In this document: positions 35,641-43,925 of the stretch, piece after piece
Numbering within the stretch: position 1 is the first letter of the stretch
Layout: each line of letters starts with the position of its first letter
Program-made: the position numbers and the translations under genes
The notes under the pieces: generated by a model
Seen by the model: the letters and a program-made list of their open reading frames with translations, nothing else
Told to the model about the DNA's origin: nothing
Databases searched by the model: none
Source: Allobogoriella alba
GTDB taxonomy: Bacteria; Actinomycetota; Actinomycetes; Actinomycetales; Actinomycetaceae
Direction of reading: 5' to 3'
DNA: 64,000 nt
NCBI RefSeq assembly: GCF_042665525.1
Contig: NZ_JBHTCQ010000002.1
Location: 248,001-312,000, forward strand

Positions 35641-35704
35641 GGTAGCGGGACCAGCACGCGGCGCTGTCGGTCCGTCCCCAGGCACCGATGTCACCGCACC
35701 GAGG

Positions 35705-35710
35705 TAGTCT
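35705..35710 (+). promoter_or_regulatory. -10 box TAGTCT of the riboswitch transcript
   Basis: It ends 6 nt before 35717, so transcription would begin at the first base of the riboswitch P1 stem. Confidence 0.45.
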
Positions 35711-35716
35711 CCCCGG

Positions 35717-35800
35717 CAGGTCACGAGACCCGACGCCAAGCCCACCGGCTGGTCGGGCGCCAACCCGCTTCCGCGGCGGGTGGTTCCGGTGGAAGACCTG
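35717..35800 (+). ncRNA. SAM-clan (SAM-IV-like) riboswitch aptamer
   Basis: The transcript folds as a SAM-I/SAM-IV clan aptamer. P1 is CAGGTC (35717-35722) with GACCTG (35795-35800). The 5' side of the core reads GGTCACGAG as in SAM-IV. P2 is CCCGAC with GTCGGG, capped by AGCC/GGCT. P3 is ACCCGC with GCGGGT around a CGCGG-like loop. A short TTCC/GGAA stem precedes P1. The CCAACCC junction and GAAGACC 3' end match the family layout. Recognition is by eye from secondary structure and conserved bases. Confidence 0.65.
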
Positions 35801-35869
35801 GCTCGTACCGACCGGCACGGGCAAGCGCGGGATCCGAACGTGGTCCCCGGTATGTCGAGGAGACCGCTT

Positions 35870-36247
35870 GTGTACACGTGTGTGATCCCGCTGCCCTGCG
35901 AGGCTGGAGACTGCCGGACGGAGCACCCCGGCCACAGCATGGCGTTTCATCTGTGGCGCGGCTCGACCAAGAGCGGAACCTGGATACGGGCCACCGTGAC
36001 CTCGGTCGACGACCACCTCGTCGCGATCGAGTACCCGGGCGGTCGCCAGGCGTGGATGTGGTCGCACACGTCGTTCGCCTCCGACCTGTTCGCCGGCGAC
36101 GAGGTCGAGATCTGCCCAAGCTTCGGCACCGCGCGTGAGGTGGGCACACGCCCGATCGAGATCGACGGCATGGCCCTACGGAGGCAGTGGATGCGAAACG
36201 TCGCGATCATGGAGATCGCACCCGAGCCGGATCGTCACGGCGGCTGA
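35870..36247 (+). CDS. hypothetical small protein under a SAM-clan riboswitch
   Basis: 125 residues. The N-terminus is Cys-rich (YTCVIPLPCEAGDC, with His at PGH), then a beta-rich SH3-like domain (WIRATVTSVDDHLVAIEYPGGRQAW). The start is GTG at 35870 because GAGGAGA at 35857-35863 is ideally spaced. An ATG at 35939 would remove the cysteines. No family is recognised. The riboswitch 70 nt upstream suggests a link to methionine, SAM or sulfur metabolism. The Cys/His cluster could bind a metal. Confidence 0.65.
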   Translation: MYTCVIPLPCEAGDCRTEHPGHSMAFHLWRGSTKSGTWIRATVTSVDDHLVAIEYPGGRQAWMWSHTSFASDLFAGDEVEICPSFGTAREVGTRPIEIDGMALRRQWMRNVAIMEIAPEPDRHGG

Positions 36248-36302
36248 CTCGGACAGGCCGATCCGTCGCTCCGCCGGCACATGCTCCGCGCGAAAGAACT
36301 CA

Positions 36303-36327
36303 TGATCGGTTCGATACGATCCGATCA
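36303..36327. promoter_or_regulatory. GntR autoregulatory dyad
   Basis: TGATCGG (36303-36309) and CCGATCA (36321-36327) are perfect 7-bp arms around a core in which TCG-ATA-CGA is also symmetric. A -10 box TACGAT (36315-36320) lies at the centre, so a bound repressor would block the promoter of the GntR gene at 36357. Confidence 0.6.
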
Positions 36328-36356
36328 ATCGCTGGGTGCCTCTGGGAGGGAGTGTC

Positions 36357-37052
36357 GTGGGTTCGGAAGGGGGGTCCATCCGCGCACAGCCCACCCGGAC
36401 CCGGCCTATCCCGATGGCCGAGCGGGTCTACGAGACACTCCTGAGCCGGATCCTCTCGCCCGATCTCAAGCCCGGCGAACGCATCACGATCGATGCCGTC
36501 GCCCGATCGCTCGGGGTGTCCCAGACGCCGATCCGCGAGGCCCTGCACCGGCTCGACAACGAAGGGCTCGTTGTCCGCACCCATAACTCCGGGTACCGGG
36601 TGGCGGAGCCCATGAACCGGGAGGAGTTCGAAGAGCTCATCGACATGCGACTTCTCCTCGAGCCTGCGATCGCGCGACGGGCGGCCGAGCACATCGAGCC
36701 CGAGGCCCTGGCCGAGCTTCGTGACATCAATGCCAAGATGGCAGAGCCGGCAGCCGAAGGGCAGGGCTCCGGGTACGCCGTCTTCGCCCGGCTCGACGCG
36801 GAGCTGCACGACCGGATCGCACAAGGGGCCCGGAACCGCGTCATGCGGACGGCGCTGACCCGCCTGCACACGCACGTCCAGCTGTTCCGTCTCAACTACA
36901 CCGTCCAGATCACCTCCCTGGCCATCGGCGAGCACGACGCCGTGATCGACGCGATCGGAGCCAGGGACCCGGACGGTGCTGCCTACGCCATGCGGAGCCA
37001 CATCCTGGCGTCCGCCGAGCGATTCCGGGCGGGCTATCCAGACGAGGCGTAG
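36357..37052 (+). CDS. GntR-family regulator, FadR/FCD subfamily
   Basis: 231 residues. The winged helix ITIDAVARSLGVSQTPIREALHRLDNEGLV is followed by an all-helical FCD ligand domain with the usual metal-site residues (RLDAELHDRIAQGARN, and a His near TRLHTHV). FCD proteins commonly sense sugar acids or organic acids. The GTG at 36357 follows GGGAGGGAG. Related CCGATC sites lie in front of this gene, the Gfo/Idh/MocA gene and the ABC/GH2 operon, so it probably represses all three. Confidence 0.9.
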   Translation: MGSEGGSIRAQPTRTRPIPMAERVYETLLSRILSPDLKPGERITIDAVARSLGVSQTPIREALHRLDNEGLVVRTHNSGYRVAEPMNREEFEELIDMRLLLEPAIARRAAEHIEPEALAELRDINAKMAEPAAEGQGSGYAVFARLDAELHDRIAQGARNRVMRTALTRLHTHVQLFRLNYTVQITSLAIGEHDAVIDAIGARDPDGAAYAMRSHILASAERFRAGYPDEA

Positions 37053-37102
37053 CGCGTGCGGCCGTTCCGCGCCGCCCTTGGGCACGACCCGCACCGGACG
37101 CC

Positions 37103-37152
37103 TTGACACCGCGATGTGCAGCGCCCTAGCGTCCGCAAAATCCGATCCGATC
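37103..37152 (+). promoter_or_regulatory. promoter with CCGATC repeats before the Gfo/Idh/MocA gene
   Basis: TTGACA (37103-37108) and TAGCGT (37127-37132) are 18 bp apart and predict a start near 37139. Overlapping CCGATC repeats occupy 37142-37152 just downstream, including the palindrome CGATCG. This is a classic repressor position for the GntR protein at 36357. Confidence 0.6.
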
Positions 37153-37180
37153 GAGTTTGGCGAACGAAGGAGTTCCCTCC

Positions 37181-38194
37181 GTGCGAATCGGCTTCATCGG
37201 CGCCGGCGGCATAGCCGGGCATCACGCCACCTCGCTCAGCCGGCACGCCGACGCCCGGATCGCGGGCGTCGTCGACGTGGACGCCACCGTCGCCCACGCC
37301 CTGGCTGAGCAGGTGGGGGCCTGCGTGTACCCGTCCGTCGCCGACCTGCTACGCCACGTCGACGCGGTCTACGTGCTCACCCCGCCGCGGAGCCGCCTGG
37401 AGATCATCCGGCAGGTAGCGGCCGCCGGAAAACCGATCCTTTGCGAGAAGCCTCTCGCCGCGACCGTCGACGACGGCGAAGAGATCGTCCGCGTCGTCGA
37501 GCGCGCCGGCGTCCCGCTGATGATGGGCTTCATGCGTCGCTGGCACCGGCCCGCGCAGCAGCTGAAACGCATTGTCGAGACGGGCGAGCTCGGCCGTCCG
37601 CTGCAGATTGTCCGTACGCGCGTCGGCACCGTGACGCCATCGGCTGGGAACTGGCGTATCGAGCCGGGTCAGCGGTGCGGTGTGACCATCGAGTCCCTGT
37701 CCCACGACGTCGACCTCGTGCGCTGGCTGGGCGGTGACGTCGTCGCGGCGAGCGGGATGACCCTCGAGTCACGACCGGACCTACCTGGCTTCGACGACAA
37801 CGTCGCGGCGACACTCAGATTCGTCGACGGTCCGATCGGATCCGTCCAGCTCTCGTGGACCTCTGCCGTCGGCTACAACCAGACCGCGGTGGTCGGGGAG
37901 CGGGGCTCGGCCATCCTCGAGGGCCGCCACATGTGGGCCTCGCAGACCCTGCGGACCCGTGTCGAGGGCGGCGGCGAACACGTCGTCGAGTACCCGCCCG
38001 AGGTGGCGAACGACATGGGCTACGACGGCGAGAACTCTGCGTTTGTCGATCTTGCCCGCGGCCGGGACGTCACCCATCCGACGGCGCGGGACGGGCTCGC
38101 GGCACTCGTGGTCGCTGAGGCCGTCCTCGACTGTGCGATGGAGTCACTGCCACATGCACCCGCCTCGTCTGCGGACAGACCCTTGCGCGGGTAG
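37181..38194 (+). CDS. Gfo/Idh/MocA-family oxidoreductase
   Basis: 337 residues. N-terminal Rossmann fold with GFIGAGGIAGHHATSLSRHADA. The EKP motif (ILCEKPLAAT) near residue 90 supplies the catalytic Lys region. The downstream GVTIESLSHDVDLVRWL carries the conserved His/Asp. Such enzymes oxidise sugars, inositols or sugar acids with NAD(P)+. The GTG at 37181 follows GAAGGAG. It probably acts on the product of the GH2 enzyme encoded downstream under the same operator type. Confidence 0.9.
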   Translation: MRIGFIGAGGIAGHHATSLSRHADARIAGVVDVDATVAHALAEQVGACVYPSVADLLRHVDAVYVLTPPRSRLEIIRQVAAAGKPILCEKPLAATVDDGEEIVRVVERAGVPLMMGFMRRWHRPAQQLKRIVETGELGRPLQIVRTRVGTVTPSAGNWRIEPGQRCGVTIESLSHDVDLVRWLGGDVVAASGMTLESRPDLPGFDDNVAATLRFVDGPIGSVQLSWTSAVGYNQTAVVGERGSAILEGRHMWASQTLRTRVEGGGEHVVEYPPEVANDMGYDGENSAFVDLARGRDVTHPTARDGLAALVVAEAVLDCAMESLPHAPASSADRPLRG

Positions 38195-38210
38195 TGGGCG
38201 AGGAGTAACT

Positions 38211-38231
38211 TCCGATCCGATCCGATCGGAT
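38211..38231. promoter_or_regulatory. tandem CCGATC operator before the ABC/GH2 operon
   Basis: Three tandem copies of TCCGATC-like repeats end in the 12-bp palindrome ATCCGATCGGAT (38220-38231), about 120 nt before the binding-protein start. It matches the sites at 36303 and 37142. Confidence 0.6.
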
Positions 38232-38352
38232 AGGAACGGCCCGCCAGATCACGACACCGCTCGAGGTTGACCGGATGTCGGCGGTAGCCAGTTTCGCCCG
38301 CCATATAGATCGCTCCTGATCATCGTCCTGGCCGTGACCGAAGGAGTTCACC

Positions 38353-39672
38353 GTGGTTCAGCACAACGATCGAAGGACCTTCCTCAGGATGTCCGGTGCG
38401 ACCGCGCTCGGCGCCGGTCTCATGGCGCTCTCCGCGTGCACCGGGACCCGCGACAGCGGCACCGGCGGCGGCGGTGGTGCCACCGTGCGCGTCTCATGGT
38501 GGGGAGGCGACGTCAGGCACGCCAAGTTCAACGAGATCTACGACCTCTACGAGTCCGAGAACGCGGGCACCACGATCGAGCGCGAGTACGCCGACTACGA
38601 CGGCTACTTCGAACGGTTGCCCACGCAGTTCGCCGGCGGGAACGCCCCCGACGTGCTGCACGTGACCGAGCGCCAGGTCGCCGACTATGCCCAGCATGGC
38701 CAGCTCGCCGACCTCGAGGCACTGGCCGACGAGGGACACCTCGACCTGTCCCACTTCTCCTCCGCCTCGCTCGAGGCCGGGCGCTACCAGGGCACCCTCG
38801 TGATGCTGCTGATCGGCGCCACCATCCCGGCGACGATGTACAACCGGCGGATGTTCGAGGACGCCGGGATCGAGCTGCCTTCGGTGGACTGGGACTGGAG
38901 CACCTTCTACGAGGCGTGCGAGGGCTTCCGCGACGCCCTCGAGGACAACCAGACCGGCACCACCTACCAGGCGATCGCGGGGCCGCCGTTCGAGACGATG
39001 CTCGTGCAGAACGGCAAGAGCATGTTCGCGCCGGACGCCTCGGCCGCCCTCAACTTCGACGCCCGGGACGCCGAGGAGTGGTTCCAGTACTGGCGCGACA
39101 TGCTCGACGAGGGCCTGTGCCAGTCCGCGGAGTCGGCGTCGGAGAACCAGAACGCGCCGTTCGAGGACACGATCTTCGCCCAGGCGAACGCCGCCATGCA
39201 TGTGCAGAACTCGAACCAGCTCGTCACGTTCCAGACCGCGCTCGGCGAGGGGAACCCGCTCGGACTCGCCCCGTTCCCCCAGATCGGTGCCGAGCCGGTC
39301 GCCTTCGTCATCGGCAGCTACGCCTGCGTCAACGAGAGCTCGAGCCTCCGGGCGGAGGGGGCCGGCATCATCGACTTCTTCGTCAATGACCCCCGCGCCA
39401 ACGAGATCTTCGGTCTCGAGCTCGGCACACCCGGGAACAGCAACTGGGCGGAGGCCGTCGAGGGGCAGCTCTCGGAGGTCGACCAGCGCGTCATGGACTT
39501 CGCCGCCGAGGTCGAGCCCATCTCCGTCTTCGCGACGCCACGCCCGCCGGGCAGCGGCCAGTCCGACACGATCATGAGCGAGGTCGGCCTCGCCGTCGCC
39601 TTCGGAGACCTCACGCCGGCCGAAGCGGGAGCCCGCCTTGTCGACGACCTCGCTGCCGCGATCGGCGCCTGA
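38353..39672 (+). CDS. extracellular solute-binding lipoprotein (GH2 operon importer)
   Basis: 439-residue SBP_bac_1-type protein. The N-terminus has a Tat-like DRRTFLRMSG and lipobox LSAC (Cys26), then a Gly-rich linker. The start is GTG at 38353 behind GAAGGAG. It opens the operon of two permeases and a GH2 glycosidase. Its partner sugar is therefore probably a beta-glycoside or glycan fragment. Confidence 0.93.
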   Translation: MVQHNDRRTFLRMSGATALGAGLMALSACTGTRDSGTGGGGGATVRVSWWGGDVRHAKFNEIYDLYESENAGTTIEREYADYDGYFERLPTQFAGGNAPDVLHVTERQVADYAQHGQLADLEALADEGHLDLSHFSSASLEAGRYQGTLVMLLIGATIPATMYNRRMFEDAGIELPSVDWDWSTFYEACEGFRDALEDNQTGTTYQAIAGPPFETMLVQNGKSMFAPDASAALNFDARDAEEWFQYWRDMLDEGLCQSAESASENQNAPFEDTIFAQANAAMHVQNSNQLVTFQTALGEGNPLGLAPFPQIGAEPVAFVIGSYACVNESSSLRAEGAGIIDFFVNDPRANEIFGLELGTPGNSNWAEAVEGQLSEVDQRVMDFAAEVEPISVFATPRPPGSGQSDTIMSEVGLAVAFGDLTPAEAGARLVDDLAAAIGA

Positions 39673-40673
39673 TGCGGGAAGCGGACGGATCGCTCACGCG
39701 AACCCGGCCGCGCCCGCCCGGGGGTGCAAGCAGCGTCGGAGCGAGCACCGATGAAACGGATGCGATGACCAAGAAGACTCCGATCTCGAGGCAGAACCGA
39801 CTCGAGGCCCGGGCGGCCTGGATCATGCTGCTCCCCTGGCTGCTGGGCTTCGTCGGCATCACGGCCATCCCCATGATCGCCTCGCTGGTCATCTCGTTCA
39901 CCGACTACCCGCTGGTCGCCATGCCGACGTGGGTCGGGCTCGAGAACTACCGGGAGCTGTTCCAGGACCCGAAGTTCCTCACCTCCGTGAGTGTGACGCT
40001 GCGCTACGTCTTCATCTCGGTGCCCTTGCAGCTGGCGTTCGCGCTGGCGCTCGCGCTCGTGCTCAACCGGGGCCTGAGCGGCATGAGCATCTACCGCAGC
40101 GCCTTCTATCTCCCGTCGTTGCTCGGGGCCAGCGTGGCGATCGCCATCCTCTGGCGGGAGGTGTTCGGCTCGGAAGGGATCTTCAACGCCTTCCTCGGCC
40201 TGTTCGGGATCGAAGGGATCAGCTGGATCGGCAACCCGCAGTGGGCGATGTCGACCCTCATCGTGCTCAATGTGTGGACGTTCGGTTCCCCGATGGTCAT
40301 CTTCCTCGCGGGACTGCGGCAGATCCCGCGCGAGTACTACGAGGCCGCCTCGGTCGACGGCGCAGGCCGGGTCCGCCAGTTCTTCCGGATCACGCTGCCG
40401 CTGCTGACTCCGGTGGTCTTCTTCAACGTCGTCCTGCAGTTCATCCAGGCCTTCCAGGCGTTCACACCGTCCTACATCGTCAGTGGCGGGAGCGGCGGTC
40501 CGGTCGACTCGACGCTGTTCTACACGCTGTACCTCTACCAGCGCGGATTCGTGCAGTTCGAGATGGGCTACGCGTCCGCCATGGCATGGGTGCTCCTGCT
40601 GGGGATCGGGATCTTCACCGCCGCGAACTTCATCGGGTCGCGCTACTGGGTCTTCTACGGGGACGGGCGATAA
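39672..40673 (+). CDS. sugar ABC transporter permease, MalF type
   Basis: 333 residues from an ATG that overlaps the stop of the binding-protein gene (TGATG). Six helices follow a long polar N-terminus. The EAA loop is YYEAASVDGAGRVRQFFRIT. A second possible start, ATG 39765, would remove 31 polar residues and give a more usual length, but neither start has a good ribosome-binding site. The coupled start is preferred by overlap. Confidence 0.9.
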   Translation: MREADGSLTRTRPRPPGGASSVGASTDETDAMTKKTPISRQNRLEARAAWIMLLPWLLGFVGITAIPMIASLVISFTDYPLVAMPTWVGLENYRELFQDPKFLTSVSVTLRYVFISVPLQLAFALALALVLNRGLSGMSIYRSAFYLPSLLGASVAIAILWREVFGSEGIFNAFLGLFGIEGISWIGNPQWAMSTLIVLNVWTFGSPMVIFLAGLRQIPREYYEAASVDGAGRVRQFFRITLPLLTPVVFFNVVLQFIQAFQAFTPSYIVSGGSGGPVDSTLFYTLYLYQRGFVQFEMGYASAMAWVLLLGIGIFTAANFIGSRYWVFYGDGR

Positions 40674-40675
40674 CC

Positions 40676-41581
40676 ATGACCGTGCTCCAGGCACGCGAAC
40701 GCAGCCGGAAGGCGGCCGAGGCGCCGCACCCCACGTCGACCGGCCCAACGCCGTCGCGTTTCAAGCAGATGCTCAAGCACATCGCGCTGATCGCAGCGCT
40801 CGTGGTGATGCTCTACCCGCTGCTGTGGATGCTGTCGAGTTCGTTCAAGCCCCAGAACGAGATCTTCTCCAGCCCCGGACTCTGGCCTGAGCACTGGACG
40901 CTGGAGAACTACGTCGAGGGCTGGACGGCGTTGGAGTACGGCTTCGACGTGTACTTCCAGAACTCGCTGTTCGTCGCACTCGCCAGCGTCGTCGGGAACC
41001 TGTTCTCCTGCTCCCTCGCCGCGTTCGCCATCGCGCGACTGAACTTCCGCGCCGCGGGCTGGATCCTCGGCGTCGTGCTGCTGACGATCATGCTGCCGTA
41101 CCACGTCGTCGTGATCCCGCAGTACGTCATGTTCTCTGCGATCGGGTGGGTGGACACGTTCTGGCCGCTGGTCCTGCCGAAGTTCCTCGCCACCGATGCG
41201 TTCTTCATCTTCCTCATGGTGCAGTTCATCCGCTCGCTGCCGCGGGAGCTGGACGAGGCGGCCAAGATCGACGGCTGCGGGCCGTTCCGCATCTACTGGC
41301 GCATCATCATGCCGCTGACGCTGCCGGCGCTGGCGACGACGGCGATCTTCACCTTCATCTGGACGTGGAACGACTTCTTCACGCCGCTGATCTACCTCAA
41401 CGAGCCGGTCATGCACACCGTGCCGATCGCGGTGCGGAACTTCCTCGACGCCACGGGCCAGTCCTCGCACGGCGCCCTGTTCGCGATGTCCATGGCGGCC
41501 CTGGCGCCCGTCGTCGGGTTCTTCATCGCGGCGCAGAAGTATCTCGTCGAGGGCATCGCGACGACGGGAGCCAAGGGATGA
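40676..41581 (+). CDS. carbohydrate ABC transporter permease, MalG type
   Basis: 301 residues with six helices. The EAA loop is LDEAAKIDGCGPFRIYWRII. It begins 2 nt after the MalF-type stop. Its TGA overlaps the ATG of a 26-codon ORF that leads into the GH2 gene. It completes the importer whose cargo is presumably cut by the GH2 enzyme. Confidence 0.93.
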   Translation: MTVLQARERSRKAAEAPHPTSTGPTPSRFKQMLKHIALIAALVVMLYPLLWMLSSSFKPQNEIFSSPGLWPEHWTLENYVEGWTALEYGFDVYFQNSLFVALASVVGNLFSCSLAAFAIARLNFRAAGWILGVVLLTIMLPYHVVVIPQYVMFSAIGWVDTFWPLVLPKFLATDAFFIFLMVQFIRSLPRELDEAAKIDGCGPFRIYWRIIMPLTLPALATTAIFTFIWTWNDFFTPLIYLNEPVMHTVPIAVRNFLDATGQSSHGALFAMSMAALAPVVGFFIAAQKYLVEGIATTGAKG

Positions 41582-41658
41582 CGGGGGCTCCGTCGGGCTC
41601 CGCCGCCTTCCCGGCCTCCGACCTGATCCGCACCACGAGAACAGAAGGAGAACCGTGA
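41578..41658 (+). CDS. 26-codon linking ORF between permease and GH2 gene
   Basis: The ATG overlaps the permease stop (ATGA). The frame encodes a short polar peptide, MTGAPSGSAAFPASDLIRTT..., and its TGA overlaps the GTG of the GH2 gene (GTGA). The GH2 gene's own GAAGGAG lies inside this frame. It may merely keep ribosomes on the message. No function is proposed. Confidence 0.35.
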   Translation: MTGAPSGSAAFPASDLIRTTRTEGEP

Positions 41659-43904
41659 TCTCACTCCATCAGGGACGCGCCACCGCGACCCTCGACGGCA
41701 CGTGGAAGTACCGCCTGGAAGACGGGTACAAGGCGTCCGACGGCGCGCCGAGCGAGTACGCGCGCGCTGCCCACGACGACGGCGACTGGCCCGAGCTCGA
41801 CCTGCCGACCAACTGGTACCTGACCGAGATCGGGGACTTCTTCGGGACCGTGTGGTTCCGGCGACACTTCACCGTCCCGGCCGACCTGGCCGGCCAACGT
41901 CTCTTCGTGCGGTTCGAGGCTGTGGACTACTACGCCGACGTGTGGGTCAACGACGTCTACCTCGGCCATCACGAGGGCATGTTCAACCCGTTCGAGTTCG
42001 ACATCACCGACGTCGTCGACCCGGGAGGCGACAACGTGATCGTGCTCAAGGACGGCGCGCCTCGGGACGAGACGGAGTACGTCCAGGCGGTCTTCTCGGA
42101 CAACCCGCTCTCGGACGAGTACCAGCGGCATCAAGCCGTGGCGATCAGCCAGATCAAGGGCCACATGATCGACGCGATGCACCGCCCTGGGTCGATGACG
42201 AAGTTCCGCCAGGACGGCACCTCCGGCGGGCCGTGGGGGAGCATCGACCTCGTTGCCCGCCCCGACGTCTACGTCGACAACGTCCGCATCTTCACGCGCA
42301 TCGGCATCAAGAAGGACTGGCTGGGCGACCAGCTCGACAAGCCCGACGGCACGGGCCTCGTCGCCGTCGACGCGACCGTCGTCAACACGACCGGGGAGAC
42401 CGTCGTCGCCCGTGCCGACCTCACGATCACCCCGAAGACCTTCGACGGGCCCGCCACCCGCGGCGGGGAGCGCACCCTCGTGCTGCCGCCGGGGCGCTCT
42501 GTCGTCAAGCTGGTCCTCACCGTGCCCGAGGCGCGGCTGTGGTGGACATGGGACCACGGTCGGCCCGACCTGTACACCGCGACCGTGCGGGTGCACGAGG
42601 ACCATCTCGACCAGAGCTTCGGCATCAAGGAGATTCGGCACGACGACGCCACCGGCCAGTGGTACCTCAACGGCAAGCGGATCTTCCTGCGCGGGATGCG
42701 CTACATCACGTCGCAGTGGCTCAGCGAGGGCAACCGGGAGCTGTGGGACGCGGATCTGCAGAAGATGCTCGACATGCAGATCAACTCGATCCGCATCGGC
42801 AGCCACGTCGAGCCGGACGACTTCTACACGATGTGCGACGAGCTGGGGTTCCTCGTCTGGCAGGTGTTCCCGCTGCACTACTGCGTCTCCGACAGCGACG
42901 ACTTCATCGCGCGTGCGTCCGAGATGATCCGAGACATGGGCGAGATGCTCGTCAACCACGCGAGCCTGGGCATGTGGTCGGTCTTCAAGGAGCCGGAGAT
43001 CTACCTGCTCCCGGACAAGCCGAACAACTACTTCCGGCTGTGCCAGATCCTCAAGGAGACCCTCGGGACCGTCGACCCGACGCGGTGGATCCACCTCGGC
43101 GACTATCGCGAGGGCGCGCAGAACCTCATGATCGGTGGTGTCCAGCCGGGCGACAAGGACATGCACACGACGATCGTCCAACCGCAGATCGTCGAGTTCG
43201 GCGCCGCGTCGATCCCGAACCTGGAGACGCTCAGGACCTTCATCCCGGAGGACAAGCTCTGGCCGCCGGACTGGGACACGTGGGAGTACCACGGCCTCTT
43301 CTACGACCTCGCGTTCAAGGGGGCCAAGGTCGAGCTGGGCAGCTCGCTCGAGGAGTTCATCGACAACTACCAGTCGTACGAGGCGCTGGTGGTCAAGGAG
43401 CAGATCGAGTTCTTCCGGCAACGCAAGTACGGCCCGGTCGCCTCCATGTACCTCTACTACTGGAGCGACTCGTGCCCCATCATCGGCTCGGGGCTGCTCG
43501 ACTACTACCGGCGCCCGTACAAGGTCTACGACTGGATGAAGGCCGTCTACACGCGGGTGCTCGTCAGCTTCGAGCGCGACGCGTCCCCGTACGTGCTCGG
43601 TCGCGAGAAGGTCTACACCCGCGGTAGCACGTTCGCTGGGAAGCTGTGGGTGACCAACGACGTCGACACCGCGTACGACGGCGCCCGGATCGCCTGGGAG
43701 ATCCGGGCGGGAGGGGCGAGCGAGCCCGTAACCGGGCGGACCTTCTCGGGCACGCTGCCGGCCGACTCGGTGGAGCAGGCGGACAACGTCGTCTGGGACA
43801 TCCCGGCCGACGCGGAACCCGGCGCCCACCGGCTCACCATGTCCGTCATGGACGGCGGCGGTGAGGTGCTGTCGGAGAACTTCCTGGACTTCGAGGTGAG
43901 GTAG
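41655..43904 (+). CDS. glycoside hydrolase family 2 protein
   Basis: 749 residues, intracellular (no signal peptide). The order is an N-terminal jelly-roll sugar-binding domain (WYLTEIGDFFGTVWFRRHF), an Ig-like domain, a TIM barrel beginning around residue 335 (YLNGKRIFLRGMRYITSQW) and a C-terminal beta domain. The nucleophile is probably Glu514 in VEFGAAS. The acid/base Glu446 is kept, but the usual preceding Asn is Lys (FKEPE). Beta-glucuronidase/mannosidase/galactosidase-like activity cannot be separated by eye. The GTG at 41655 follows GAAGGAG. It is co-operonic with the importer. Confidence 0.85.
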   Translation: MISLHQGRATATLDGTWKYRLEDGYKASDGAPSEYARAAHDDGDWPELDLPTNWYLTEIGDFFGTVWFRRHFTVPADLAGQRLFVRFEAVDYYADVWVNDVYLGHHEGMFNPFEFDITDVVDPGGDNVIVLKDGAPRDETEYVQAVFSDNPLSDEYQRHQAVAISQIKGHMIDAMHRPGSMTKFRQDGTSGGPWGSIDLVARPDVYVDNVRIFTRIGIKKDWLGDQLDKPDGTGLVAVDATVVNTTGETVVARADLTITPKTFDGPATRGGERTLVLPPGRSVVKLVLTVPEARLWWTWDHGRPDLYTATVRVHEDHLDQSFGIKEIRHDDATGQWYLNGKRIFLRGMRYITSQWLSEGNRELWDADLQKMLDMQINSIRIGSHVEPDDFYTMCDELGFLVWQVFPLHYCVSDSDDFIARASEMIRDMGEMLVNHASLGMWSVFKEPEIYLLPDKPNNYFRLCQILKETLGTVDPTRWIHLGDYREGAQNLMIGGVQPGDKDMHTTIVQPQIVEFGAASIPNLETLRTFIPEDKLWPPDWDTWEYHGLFYDLAFKGAKVELGSSLEEFIDNYQSYEALVVKEQIEFFRQRKYGPVASMYLYYWSDSCPIIGSGLLDYYRRPYKVYDWMKAVYTRVLVSFERDASPYVLGREKVYTRGSTFAGKLWVTNDVDTAYDGARIAWEIRAGGASEPVTGRTFSGTLPADSVEQADNVVWDIPADAEPGAHRLTMSVMDGGGEVLSENFLDFEVR

Positions 43905-43925
43905 CGGCGCACCAGGCCGTGGCGG

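Noticed and set aside
41661..43829. 722-codon minus-strand frame opposite the GH2 gene
   Set aside because: Antisense shadow produced by high-GC third positions. The plus-strand GH2 domains are clear.
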